Shown here: piece after piece, positions 1-8,695 of the stretch
How the letters are laid out: the number at the start of each line of letters is the position of its first letter
Numbering within the stretch: position 1 is the stretch's first letter
NCBI GenBank assembly: GCA_035416745.1
Contig: DAOLNV010000007.1
Coordinates: 71,921 to 117,169, forward strand
Length of the DNA: 45,249 bases
Source of the DNA: Candidatus Hydrogenedentota bacterium
GTDB taxonomy: Bacteria; Hydrogenedentota; Hydrogenedentia; Hydrogenedentales; SLHB01
Reading direction: 5' to 3'
Position numbers and translations under genes: made by a program
The notes under the pieces: model-generated
The model's input: only the letters and a program-made list of their open reading frames with translations
Told to the model about the DNA's origin: nothing
The model's database searches: none

Positions 1-1214
1 TCGCCCGGAAGTTTCCAGAGGAACGGCACACGAAGCTGTTCTTCATAAAGCGTTTTCCCGTGGTCGGTTCCGCCATGTTCCCAAAACTCTTCCCCGTGAT
101 CCGACAGCACAAGGATGGTCGTGTTTTCGTACATTCCGAGGCGCTTCAGTTCCTCAACGGCCCTCCCGAACTGAGCATCGGTGTACGCGATCTCAGCATC
201 GTACAGGTCAAGGGCCTTCCGCCGCGCGATCTCCGTAGGCGTTCCTTCATAAACATCCGGCTTGAACTTGTCCTCAAACCCGCCGGGGGGCTCATACGGT
301 GCGTGGGGGCCCATGGCGTGCACGTAGACCAACCAGGGGCGCCCCGCCAACGACGGCAGCATTTCGAGAAAGCGGTCCACGAGTTTTGCGTCGTCCGCGT
401 GTTGCCAGTTCGTCGAATCCACATCGGTATGCGTGTCGAACTCCGTTCCAATGTTCCAGAGAGGCAGACAATTGAGGTTCGTCACTATGCCGTGCGTTTC
501 GTACCCGAAATCGTGCAGCGCCGTAGCCAGCCGGGGAAGGTTCTTCCGCACCATACGCAGACTGTCGTTCGCCCCATGAGTCGGCGGATAGGTGGCCGTT
601 AAGAGAGACGCAACAGACGGCCGCGTCCACGATGACGGAGGCATGAGCTGCTTGAACTGGACGGCATCCTCGCAAAAGCGGTCGATATTGGGCGTGGTAT
701 CGCGCTGATAGCCATAGCAGCCCGCGTGATCCTGGCGCAAGGTATCGATAAGGAAGATGAGAATGTTGGGATGCGCCTGCGTGCCCCCAGTGAGTTCACA
801 AGTTCCCAAAACAAAAGAACTCTTGCACTCCAGCCGCACCCGGCACTGCGCGCCCGTTTTCTCCGACAGGTCAACTCTCGCAAGAGCCCATTTCTCCGGG
901 CCGGCACTCTTGAATGCAGCCGCAGAGGTCTCACCAGCCCACACCCGTACGTGAACTGGCGCGGGGTGTTCCCCATCCTCAAGCATGGATAGCCGGAACG
1001 CGCCCCCTTCCGGCACTGCTCCCAAGTCAAGCGTGTGTTCCCCCCCAGGCAGGACATAGCCGCGCCCCCAAACCGTTTCACGCTCGATCTGAGACCGTTC
1101 AAGATCCGCGAGACGCAGTGTTGCGGCGGAAGGCGGTAACGGAACCCGCAAACCACACCCCAGGACGGAAGCTGCGGTTAGAATCGCTATCCACGGCACG
1201 AAGTACTTGGTCAT
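1..1214 (-). CDS. Sulfatase-like (alkaline phosphatase superfamily) lipoprotein, partial
   Basis: About 404 codons are visible; the C-terminus runs off the left edge of the window. The chosen ATG at 1214 starts a hydrophobic leader ending in VLGC, with Cys20 as a likely lipobox cysteine, so the protein is probably a lipoprotein. Residues 21-145 form a non-catalytic N-terminal domain. The sulfatase fold follows: NILIFLIDTLRQDHAGCYGY near residue 148 supplies the first metal-binding Asp, SSWTRPSVASLL near 190 sits at the nucleophile position, HAMGPHAPYEPP follows later, and LSDHGEEFWEHGG supplies the second metal site. The nucleophile position is Thr, not the Cys or Ser that is converted to formylglycine in true sulfatases (C/S-x-P-x-R), so sulfatase activity is uncertain; a phosphoester or other hydrolase or transferase role is possible. 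It lies 49 bp downstream of the AEC transporter gene and may be co-transcribed with it. Confidence 0.88.
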   Translation of the reverse strand, partial: MTKYFVPWIAILTAASVLGCGLRVPLPPSAATLRLADLERSQIERETVWGRGYVLPGGEHTLDLGAVPEGGAFRLSMLEDGEHPAPVHVRVWAGETSAAAFKSAGPEKWALARVDLSEKTGAQCRVRLECKSSFVLGTCELTGGTQAHPNILIFLIDTLRQDHAGCYGYQRDTTPNIDRFCEDAVQFKQLMPPSSWTRPSVASLLTATYPPTHGANDSLRMVRKNLPRLATALHDFGYETHGIVTNLNCLPLWNIGTEFDTHTDVDSTNWQHADDAKLVDRFLEMLPSLAGRPWLVYVHAMGPHAPYEPPGGFEDKFKPDVYEGTPTEIARRKALDLYDAEIAYTDAQFGRAVEELKRLGMYENTTILVLSDHGEEFWEHGGTDHGKTLYEEQLRVPFLWKLPG

Positions 1215-1263
1215 GGTGAGAGCCTATCATTGAACGGTCCGCACGGACAATCCCGATGACGGC

Positions 1264-2217
1264 TTATTGTCCCGTGACACACAAGAGCAGGTACAACAGA
1301 ATGGGCACAGTGGCCATGCTGAAGAGCGAGGACCACGACACCGCGCTCGCGAGGAACGCGGGCTTTACCTCGAACTGCACCCCGAAAACCGCCATCCCCA
1401 CCGCCGTTGGACTACTCACCTGAATCACAAATACGCTCGCCTCCGTTCCGTGAAGCCCGAGGCTCCATGCCGCGGCCGCCGCGAATACAGGCGCGGCACA
1501 AAGCCGGAAGAAGCATGCAAGAAACACGTCCAAGCCGGTATCCAAACGCGTCTCCGCCAGCTTTACCCCAAGCATCATCAATTGCACGGGGATTGCGGCC
1601 GCCGCCAGAAGCTCCACGGCGCGCATGAATATGAGCGCAAGAGCGTCGAGTACGCCGGAGCCGCTCCATTCGGCAGGAGGGCGCCACCCCAGCCGCTGAA
1701 GCGCAAGCGCAAGGAAGAACGCGTAAATCATCGGGAATTGCAGAACGCGTCTTACGGCGCCAAGCACCGCGTGGCGGCTCCGATGGGCGATGTAGATGCC
1801 CAACGTGTTTTGCAGGAAACTGCCGCAAACGAGAACGATGATAGCCAGAGGAAGCGTCTGCTGGCCAAAGGCAAACAGAACAACCGGCAGGCCAAAGTTG
1901 CCCAGATTCGGGAATTGCGTCAGCAAGAACGCGCTCTGCTGCGCCCCTTCCAGCTTGCGCAGACGAGCCACCCCGTACAGGGAGGCGAGCATCAAGAACG
2001 TCACGGCGAGGGACGCGCCAGCGTAGCGTGCGAATAGGCCCCACTCGATCACGCGCTGCGACAGGCCGTTGAAAACAAGACAGGGAATCAACAGGTAGAG
2101 ATTGAGCGTAGAGAGGGTCTTGACGTCCAGGGGAAACGCACGCCGCACTGCGCAAGCGGCGCCAGCCACCAGAAATACCGGCAATACGGCCGAGAGTACA
2201 GCGAGAAGTGTGGACAC
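1264..2217 (-). CDS. AEC (auxin efflux carrier) family transporter
   Basis: A 317-residue, very hydrophobic protein with about ten predicted membrane segments. The layout is typical of the AEC family: an N-terminal bundle, a central LTQFPNLGNFGLPV segment with the Asn/Gly-Pro break, and a C-terminal bundle containing SSPTAVGMAVFG. Family members export or exchange organic anions such as malate in the inner membrane; the substrate cannot be told from sequence. The start is GTG at 2217, preceded by AGGAGGG; the TAG stop of the upstream cyclase gene lies 9 bases before the start and abuts this ribosome site. The two genes are therefore probably translated from one mRNA. I see no disruption. Confidence 0.9.
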   Translation of the reverse strand: MSTLLAVLSAVLPVFLVAGAACAVRRAFPLDVKTLSTLNLYLLIPCLVFNGLSQRVIEWGLFARYAGASLAVTFLMLASLYGVARLRKLEGAQQSAFLLTQFPNLGNFGLPVVLFAFGQQTLPLAIIVLVCGSFLQNTLGIYIAHRSRHAVLGAVRRVLQFPMIYAFFLALALQRLGWRPPAEWSGSGVLDALALIFMRAVELLAAAAIPVQLMMLGVKLAETRLDTGLDVFLACFFRLCAAPVFAAAAAWSLGLHGTEASVFVIQVSSPTAVGMAVFGVQFEVKPAFLASAVSWSSLFSMATVPILLYLLLCVTGQ

Positions 2218-2226
2218 CGTACCCTC

Positions 2227-3540
2227 CTATGCCACACAAATAGCATTCTTGCCGCGGGATTTCGCCTTGTATAAGGCATCATCAGCCGCTTTCATCAAGG
2301 CATTCCCATCCATGGAATCACGGTATTCAGCTATACCGATACTCATTGAAGTTCCATAACACTCGCTCTTTTCGAAGGCAACGCGTATGCGCTCGGCCAC
2401 GGTTTGCCCAATGGCGGCATTGGCCGAACGGACCAAGACACAGAATTCGTCTCCGCCGTTGCGAAATCCCGCATCCAGCGAACGAATCTGTTCCAGAATC
2501 GCCTGGCCGGCGCTGCGCAGCACACTATCGCCTACGGGATGGCCATAGCGGTCATTGCACTGCTTGAAGTTATCCAAATCGATGGAAAGCACCGAAAGCG
2601 GCTGCTTATTCGCTTGCGCATTTCGAACGGCGGTTTCCAGGTGCACCCGCAACGCCCGCTGATTGTAGAGACCCGTCAACCCGTCTCTGGCTGCCCTCTC
2701 AACAAGTTCCTGTTGAAGGGCCTTTTGCTCCGTGAGGTCCTTGCACGCAACATGCACGAACCGCTCATCGCCGTCGCCGATAAACGTTATGCCCAAGTCA
2801 ACAATCGCCAGAGTGCCATCGGACGTCTCGATACACATGTCAGACAACGTTCCCCGCCCCGTTCTGGAGACCGCCGCGAAAACCTGCTCGAGACGCACCC
2901 GGCTGGGACCGTTCAATAACTCTCTGAAATCCCGATGAAGCAACGCCTCGCATTGGCGGCCGCAGAGATCACAAAACGCCTTGTTCGCGGCGCGCAGACA
3001 CAAAGTCTCCGCATCGAGCACCAGGGTTGGCATCATGTTCAGTTCGAAAATGGCCCGATACTGGATGTCCCCGCGCTCCCCGTTCGATGCAGTGTCTTCC
3101 ACCGCCTTGACTCGACGAAGAATGCGTTCCCGGCCCCAAATAAGCGTTCTCCGTTGACGCCGTGTTTCAAGCACACGCATGACTCTTGCCTCGAGTTCCT
3201 CGAGAGGAAAAGGCTTGGAGACAAAGTCGCTGACGCCGGCGCCCACGAATTCGATATAGGGGCAGGGGTTTGCGCGGCCGGTTATCGCGATTACGTCGAT
3301 CTCCGGCCATCGCTTCTTGAGGTCCTCCACGAACTCGAGGCCGTGCGCCCCGGGAATCTGCATATTGACAATAACAATATCGAAAGGTTCGGTTTCAAGG
3401 ACCCTCGCGGCGGTGTCCCCGTCGCGAACAAGCCGAACCGGACACGCGAAGCGCTCGCGCATCATAGTCAGGAGAGCATCCCCAAACGCAGGATCGTCGT
3501 CGGCAACCATAATGCGGGTATGAGCATAGGATTCGTTCAT
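2227..3540 (-). CDS. Receiver-PAS-GGDEF diguanylate cyclase with Asp-to-Asn receiver
   Basis: A 437-residue response-regulator-type diguanylate cyclase that would make c-di-GMP from two GTP in the cytoplasm. Residues about 8-125 are a receiver domain that keeps the acidic DDD pocket, the Thr (AITG) and the Lys (SKPF). The phosphoacceptor position, however, reads DIVIVNMQIPG: it is Asn (codon AAT) instead of Asp. A PAS domain follows at about 150-270, then a GGDEF domain with intact RNGGDEF near 361. RSLD stands exactly five residues before it, which is the RxxD inhibitory site for product feedback. The longer reading frame would add 14 residues; I prefer the ATG at 3540 because a promoter ends about 30 bp upstream of it. 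The AEC transporter follows after 9 bp. Confidence 0.93.
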   Translation of the reverse strand: MNESYAHTRIMVADDDPAFGDALLTMMRERFACPVRLVRDGDTAARVLETEPFDIVIVNMQIPGAHGLEFVEDLKKRWPEIDVIAITGRANPCPYIEFVGAGVSDFVSKPFPLEELEARVMRVLETRRQRRTLIWGRERILRRVKAVEDTASNGERGDIQYRAIFELNMMPTLVLDAETLCLRAANKAFCDLCGRQCEALLHRDFRELLNGPSRVRLEQVFAAVSRTGRGTLSDMCIETSDGTLAIVDLGITFIGDGDERFVHVACKDLTEQKALQQELVERAARDGLTGLYNQRALRVHLETAVRNAQANKQPLSVLSIDLDNFKQCNDRYGHPVGDSVLRSAGQAILEQIRSLDAGFRNGGDEFCVLVRSANAAIGQTVAERIRVAFEKSECYGTSMSIGIAEYRDSMDGNALMKAADDALYKAKSRGKNAICVA

Positions 3541-3572
3541 TGTTGCTCCACTTCCCCCCGCAAAATGCGCTG

Positions 3573-3601
3573 AGTCTACCAACGGGCTTGCCTACTGTCA
3601 A
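3573..3601 (-). promoter_or_regulatory. Sigma70-type promoter of the diguanylate cyclase gene
   Basis: On the minus strand TTGACA (3601-3596) is followed by a 17-nt spacer and TAGACT (3578-3573). The cyclase ATG is 33 nt beyond the -10 box. The -35 box plus its next seven bases (TTGACAGTAGGCA) recur exactly in the promoter at 29883-29911. Confidence 0.7.
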
Positions 3602-3738
3602 AAGTCTCCTAGCCAGGTATCACGGATATGCTACCAGTATTGCCCTCGCTTGGTCGCGAAGCTCCTTGTATATCAGTCGAATCTCCGTTTCGTTGATCCG
3701 GGCGCCGCTCGCTGACCCGACAAACGTGTCTTGCACGC

Positions 3739-3772
3739 CAGCCCGCGAAACGCTGCCAGGTTCCGCGGGCTG
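3739..3772 (-). terminator. GC-rich hairpin after the HtrA gene (possible terminator)
   Basis: CAGCCCGCG (3739-3747) pairs perfectly with CGCGGGCTG (3764-3772) across a 16-nt loop, 23 bp past the HtrA stop codon. There is no T tract, so classical intrinsic termination is uncertain. Its place between the end of the long operon and the separate promoter of the cyclase gene fits a terminator or an mRNA-stabilising stem. Confidence 0.45.
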
Positions 3773-3795
3773 TGCGCTGCTCGACAGGCCGTCTG

Positions 3796-5220
3796 TTACT
3801 CCGGCTTGTAGTCAACAGGGACCTTCAATACGGCAACAGTCGGAACGTCCTCGCCTCGATACAGGCGAATCAGGACCGATGCCCCCGGCTGCGCCTGCTC
3901 TTTCATAAGCCGGCGGAAATCACCCACATTTTCGACGGGCTCTTTGCCCACGCGCACCACAATATCCCCCGCCTGAATGCCGGCCTTATCCGCGGGACTG
4001 TTGAACTCGACATCCGAGACGATCACGCCTGTAAGTTGCTCTTCCACCCCGAGCCGCTGGCGCAACTCGTCCGTTAACGGTTGCGTGCGCAGTCCCAGGA
4101 TGTTCTCAGTTGCGTCTTTCGGAGTCTCGAGTTCGGCTTCGGGGAATTCCTCGAGTTTCACATCCAGCTCAATGGGACCGCCATCGCGCCAGACCTCGAC
4201 TTTGACGGCCTCTCCCGGCCTGATATCGGACACCTTCACTTTCAGGTCGGTGTCGTTTTCTATGACGATTCCATTCACCTTGCGCACCACATCGTCAGGC
4301 TTGATCCCGGCCCGTGCCGCAGGCGTGTCTTCCGATACATCGATGACAAACGCGCCCTTCGTGTCCGGCAACGCCAATGCCTCGGCGTACTCCTCGGCAG
4401 GCTTGATATAGACTCCGAGATATCCCCGGGTTACCTTACCTTTGGAGATCAAGTCCGGAATGATCTTCTTCGCGGCATTGACGGGAATCGCGAATCCCAA
4501 GGATTCGGCGCCATACATGATGGCCACGTTGATTCCGATCACCTCCCCATCGATGTTGCACAGAGGCCCTCCGCTGTTGCCGAGGTTGATGGCGGCATCG
4601 GTCTGGATGAGGTCCTGAAAACGAAGGCCCAACTCCAAGCCTTCCCGCCCTAGTGCGGTGATGTGCCCGAATGACAGTGAATCTTTGAGCCCCCGCGGGC
4701 TGCCTGCCACCACACTGAATTGCCCGACACGCAACGTGTCCGAGTCGCCTAATGCAGCCACGGGAAGGTCAAACCCAGCCTCGACCTTGATTACGGCGAT
4801 GTCGGTTTGGGGGTCCCGGCCCACGGTCTTGGCATCGAGCGTTTGGCCGTTCCAAAAACGCACCTCTATGGATTGCACGCCTTCCACCACATGATTGTTG
4901 GTAACAATATAGCCATCTTTGCTGTAAATGAACCCCGAACCGGAGGCCTCTCTTCGCGGCGCGGGGCGCGGCACTCCGTCGCGCGGGGCGGGGACGTTGA
5001 AGAACCGGAAAATGTCCTCCGGAATCTCGCCGTTGCCCGAAAACCCTTCAGGCAGCGCGCTCTTGACGTTGATATTGACCACGCATGGGCGGATCGTGTC
5101 TCCAACCGCAATGAAGGCGTTCTCCAGTTCCTGGAGCAAGTCCGGTGCGGCATAGCTCGTAAGCGAGAACGCCATGACGGCCCCCAGAATCACCACAGCC
5201 GCCGGTTTGCGATGTCTCAT
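3796..5220 (-). CDS. htrA: HtrA/DegP-type periplasmic serine protease, two PDZ domains
   Basis: A 474-residue trypsin-fold protease/chaperone. A signal peptide (about residues 1-24, ending SYA-AP) directs it to the periplasm. The catalytic triad is intact: His110 in TNNHVVEG, Asp140 in QTDIAVIKV and Ser216 in NLGNSGGPL. Two PDZ domains follow, at about 265-355 (GYLGVYIKPAEEYAEAL onward) and 375-465 (PADKAGIQAGDIVVRVG). The length matches DegP/DegQ/MucD. Its ATG overlaps the TGA of glnD (ATGA), making it the last gene of the twelve-gene cluster. HtrA proteins degrade misfolded envelope proteins. The setting downstream of the Bat genes suggests a shared envelope function; this is inference. Confidence 0.95.
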   Translation of the reverse strand: MRHRKPAAVVILGAVMAFSLTSYAAPDLLQELENAFIAVGDTIRPCVVNINVKSALPEGFSGNGEIPEDIFRFFNVPAPRDGVPRPAPRREASGSGFIYSKDGYIVTNNHVVEGVQSIEVRFWNGQTLDAKTVGRDPQTDIAVIKVEAGFDLPVAALGDSDTLRVGQFSVVAGSPRGLKDSLSFGHITALGREGLELGLRFQDLIQTDAAINLGNSGGPLCNIDGEVIGINVAIMYGAESLGFAIPVNAAKKIIPDLISKGKVTRGYLGVYIKPAEEYAEALALPDTKGAFVIDVSEDTPAARAGIKPDDVVRKVNGIVIENDTDLKVKVSDIRPGEAVKVEVWRDGGPIELDVKLEEFPEAELETPKDATENILGLRTQPLTDELRQRLGVEEQLTGVIVSDVEFNSPADKAGIQAGDIVVRVGKEPVENVGDFRRLMKEQAQPGASVLIRLYRGEDVPTVAVLKVPVDYKPE

Positions 5221-7910
5221 CGTGTCTCTCCTTTTGCGTCCATCGAGGACCGGGGATGAATTGCGTGATGGATCTCCTCACGAATCGCCTCCTGCTCTTC
5301 CGGGTCCTCGACTCTCTTGTTGTCTCGTGTTACGTAGAATGAGTCGCGCACACGGCGCGCATCGGTCACGATGCGCGCCGTTGAAATGTTCAAATTCAGT
5401 TTCGCCATGGCGCGCGTGATATCATAGAGTAACCCAGTTCGGTCTCCCGTTTCGATATCAATCACCGTGTGGGTCCGCGAGGACTGGTTATCGAATTCGA
5501 TGCGTGTTTTCACGGGAACCCGCGGCTGAAGCAAGGCAAACAGTCGCCGCCGCGAGTTGTTTACGTAATCCTGCACATCCTCGAATTCCAACAATACCCT
5601 GCGCAGCACATCTTTTATAGAATCAATCTGGGCAGGAGTGAGCGGCGCGCCCCGCCGCATGTCTTCCACCATGAAAGAATCTATCACATAACCATCGGGA
5701 CGCGTGAACAGCGCCGCGGTCTGGATATCGACCAGTTGCGAGGCAAAACTCCCGGCAATCTGGCTGAACAAGCCGGGACGATCCTGTGTGCAAATGACAA
5801 TCCCCGTCATGCCCGCCATATCATTTGTGCTCGTTGCCATCGCCAACCCTTTTTCTTTGCCCTCCTTCACGTAGTCCAGGTGCGCCACGATTTCCTGGGG
5901 CCGGAAGGCCGCCAGGTACCGCTGCCCCAGGCCTCTCATGTGTTCTAACGCGTCTTGCTCCTTCTCGGGCGCGAGCAATGCCAGAACGCGTTTCGCCTTC
6001 GGGGAAGTCCAGAACTCCTGGCCCACGGCCTCCGCCGGACCCAGGAGGCGCTGCACGGTGCGCAAGTAAAGCTGCATCAACAGCGCCCCTTTCCATTCGG
6101 TCCAGACGCCGGCGCCGACCGCGCGAAGGTCCGCGTACGACAACAAGAACAAGGCACGCAGCCGCTGCTCGTTCTTTATCGTGTCCGAGAACGATTCCAC
6201 GATTCCTTCGTCGCCCGTATCGCGGTACTGGCTGAGGTTTGTCATGAGCACATGATGCCTGACCAGAAAGGCGATACGCTCCTCGTCATCCTCCGGCATG
6301 CCTACCCGGTTGCAGATGAGCCGCGTCAGCCGAACGCTCTCCTCAATGTGCACATCGCCGAAAGCCTTTCCCAGGTCGTGAAACAAGAGCGCCATAACCA
6401 ATATGTAGGGGTCGGTCAAGTGTTCGAGCGCTTCCCGAAGACAGCTGCGTATGGAGCCATCGAGGTCATCGATCCTGGAAAGGGCTTCAATTGCGCGAAG
6501 CGTGTGTTCTCCAACAGGATAGCTGTGAAAGTCCTGATCGCGGATCATATTCTCGATTTCGCCGAATTCAGGCAAGTAACGAGCGAGGAAACCGCACCGC
6601 GCAGCTTGACGCAGAGCATGTCCCGCCTGCATCGGGCGGTTGCAGATCGCCACAAAGAAACGCCGAACGAGATCGCTGGAGCAGAATGCCGCATTGACAA
6701 GGTGCAGATTGGCCCGCACAAGCCGCTCAGCCGGCCGGCTCAGCGTCGCCATATGGCGCGCACACTGCCAGAAGGTCTCCATCAAACGGGCAGGATTGTG
6801 CGCATACCAGTAAGGGTCGCCGCCTCCAACGTAAAGCGCCCCTTCCCGCACTTCCACCTCCGGAATGACGTCCTCGCGGCGTGGGCTGAATGAGGCAACC
6901 GATTGCTGGTGACAGATGCGCGCGGCGACGTTCAGAAGCTGGCGCAGTTTGGCCGCGGAAGCATAGTAGTCAGACATCAAGCCGGAAAGGTTTACCGTGG
7001 ACTCTTCAGAATATCCGAAAGCTTCGCAAATACGCCGCTGGTTGGCGAAAAGGAGGTCGTCCTGAGGTTTTCCGGCGCTGAAGTGCATTTCGTTTCGCAC
7101 CCGCAAGAGGAAATCAAGCCCCTTCACGAAATCGAGGTGCTCATCGGCGGTCAGAAGGCCTTGGCTCACCGCTTCCTCAAGCGTGTTGACGTCGTAAAGC
7201 ATCATCAGCAGCCACAAGGCGGTGTGGTAATCCCGCAACCCTCCTGCGTTTTCCTTGATATTGGGTTCCGCCGTATACAAATCCCGATATTGCGGGGGAA
7301 GCCCCGCCGTGCGATCAAAGAGCTTCTGCTCGACGAAGGTCTCTAGCGAGGGGCCGCGCATCTGCTCACGCAACAACAATTTGAGCCGGCCGAAAACCGT
7401 GCTGTCTCCGACCACATGCCGGCCTTCGAGAAGACTCGTCAGAACAGCCGTGTCCCGGCGGGCAAGTTCGAGTGATTCATCCATACTGCGGACGGCGAAC
7501 CCCACCCGGAATCCGGCATCCCACAGAAACGGCACCAGGTATTCGTCTAAAGCCCCGATTTGGTCGTTCAAGGTCCCCTCATACACCAGCGAGATATCCA
7601 AGTCAGAACATGGATTCATTTGGGCGCGCCCGTAACCGCCTAGAGCGCAAAGAGATACGCGCGTGCGCAGGCTGCGGCTGCCGGGGATATCAGCCAGCGC
7701 GAAACTGAACACGGCATGCAGAATCCTGTCCGCCATTTGCGACAAGTCCGCTACCACGTCGCTTCCCGAAATACCCTGGCTGTGGCGAAGCTGGATGGCG
7801 GCGCGCGTTTCCAAGGCAAACTGGCGGACGCCTTGGAGACAGAACTCGCGGGGCGGCGCTTTCTGCTTCACTTGAGACTGCTTTACGATGGCTTCAAGAG
7901 AATCGGTCAC
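5217..7910 (-). CDS. glnD: GlnD, [protein-PII] uridylyltransferase/uridylyl-removing enzyme
   Basis: An 897-residue cytoplasmic nitrogen sensor, full length for GlnD. The nucleotidyltransferase motif lies at residues 91-107 (GGYGRAQMNPCSDLDIS, with the paired Asp metal ligands). A linker domain follows, then an HD hydrolase domain near 508 (LFHDLGK). Two C-terminal ACT domains sit at about 700-780 (VICTQDRPGLFSQIAGSFAS) and 810-890 (DRTGLLYDITRAMAKL). In known systems GlnD uridylylates or deuridylylates PII in response to glutamine. The GTG start overlaps the TGA of the preceding gene, and its own TGA overlaps the HtrA start, so translational coupling on both sides is likely. No glnB or glnK gene lies in this window. 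Placement inside a Bat/HtrA cluster is unusual. Confidence 0.95.
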   Translation of the reverse strand: MTDSLEAIVKQSQVKQKAPPREFCLQGVRQFALETRAAIQLRHSQGISGSDVVADLSQMADRILHAVFSFALADIPGSRSLRTRVSLCALGGYGRAQMNPCSDLDISLVYEGTLNDQIGALDEYLVPFLWDAGFRVGFAVRSMDESLELARRDTAVLTSLLEGRHVVGDSTVFGRLKLLLREQMRGPSLETFVEQKLFDRTAGLPPQYRDLYTAEPNIKENAGGLRDYHTALWLLMMLYDVNTLEEAVSQGLLTADEHLDFVKGLDFLLRVRNEMHFSAGKPQDDLLFANQRRICEAFGYSEESTVNLSGLMSDYYASAAKLRQLLNVAARICHQQSVASFSPRREDVIPEVEVREGALYVGGGDPYWYAHNPARLMETFWQCARHMATLSRPAERLVRANLHLVNAAFCSSDLVRRFFVAICNRPMQAGHALRQAARCGFLARYLPEFGEIENMIRDQDFHSYPVGEHTLRAIEALSRIDDLDGSIRSCLREALEHLTDPYILVMALLFHDLGKAFGDVHIEESVRLTRLICNRVGMPEDDEERIAFLVRHHVLMTNLSQYRDTGDEGIVESFSDTIKNEQRLRALFLLSYADLRAVGAGVWTEWKGALLMQLYLRTVQRLLGPAEAVGQEFWTSPKAKRVLALLAPEKEQDALEHMRGLGQRYLAAFRPQEIVAHLDYVKEGKEKGLAMATSTNDMAGMTGIVICTQDRPGLFSQIAGSFASQLVDIQTAALFTRPDGYVIDSFMVEDMRRGAPLTPAQIDSIKDVLRRVLLEFEDVQDYVNNSRRRLFALLQPRVPVKTRIEFDNQSSRTHTVIDIETGDRTGLLYDITRAMAKLNLNISTARIVTDARRVRDSFYVTRDNKRVEDPEEQEAIREEIHHAIHPRSSMDAKGETR

Positions 7911-8695
7911 CCGGCACCGCCCGTCCGCGATTGCTCCGGCGGTTCCGGCGCGGGAGGCGCGGGTTCATACGGAGGCCCGACAATCGTCATGGCGTTTGCC
8001 TGGGTCCATCCGCGCCGTCCGTCCGATGTGGCTATCCGCAACCATTGACCCCGGCGTTCTTCAACAAGAACGCGGTCACCCGCGAATAATTCAAAATGTA
8101 CCCTGTCAGTATCACCAATGACGTATTGCACGGGAACACGTTCCATACTGGCAACCGCGAGTGCGGGAGGATGCGCCTTTACCCATGCGGAGACCCCAAA
8201 GGCGAGGGTCCAGATGGCAATCGCGATCAGGAGGGGCCGCGAATACACAAAGGTCCGCCAGCGCCGGATGCAAAGTATCGTCCAGAAAACACACCACGAC
8301 ACAAGGGCAACAACGCAGACGGCGCGCGGCGCCAGCCGTGCATGCCAGAAAAGGACCGTTTGCTCCAACCAGGAAGGCAACGGCGGCGCAAGGTTCCGTT
8401 CGCGCGTTGCGAGGGCATGGTCAAGGTTCACTCGGGCGCGCTCAAAGTCCGGCGCCAGCCGAAGTGCCCGTTCGTAGTTGGCCACGGCAGGGCCCAGCCG
8501 TCCCGCACAGAAGTAAGCGTTTCCAAGATTGAAGAAAACCACCGGGTCGTGTACTCCGTCCGAGATCAGCCGTTCGTAGATGGTGGCGGCCTCGGAATAA
8601 GCGCCTTTTCCGTAAGCCGCGTTCGCCTGCTCGAAGAGCGCTTCAGGGGAATCCGCCCCCACGGCCGACACCAGTATAGAGAACAGAAGCGCCAT
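7907..8695 (-). CDS. batE: BatE-like TPR/SH3 membrane protein
   Basis: About 262 residues from the ATG at 8695, which overlaps the BatD stop by one base (TGATG). An N-terminal signal sequence (MALLFSILVSAVGA) comes first. TPR repeats follow over about 18-95 (EQANAAYGKGAYSEAATIYE; VFFNLGNAYFCAGRLGPAVA), then two membrane segments around 110-165. A bacterial SH3-like domain at about 190-245 (FAGDRVLVEERRGQWLRIA and GRRGWTQANAM) precedes a Pro-rich tail. This TPR, two-TM, SH3 order is typical of BatE proteins at the end of bat operons. It probably scaffolds the complex in or outside the inner membrane. GlnD follows with overlapping codons. Confidence 0.85.
   Translation of the reverse strand: MALLFSILVSAVGADSPEALFEQANAAYGKGAYSEAATIYERLISDGVHDPVVFFNLGNAYFCAGRLGPAVANYERALRLAPDFERARVNLDHALATRERNLAPPLPSWLEQTVLFWHARLAPRAVCVVALVSWCVFWTILCIRRWRTFVYSRPLLIAIAIWTLAFGVSAWVKAHPPALAVASMERVPVQYVIGDTDRVHFELFAGDRVLVEERRGQWLRIATSDGRRGWTQANAMTIVGPPYEPAPPAPEPPEQSRTGGAG

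Noticed and set aside
60..602. Plus-strand frame at the left edge
   Set aside because: It is the antisense of the sulfatase-like gene, whose metal-binding motifs read clearly on the minus strand.
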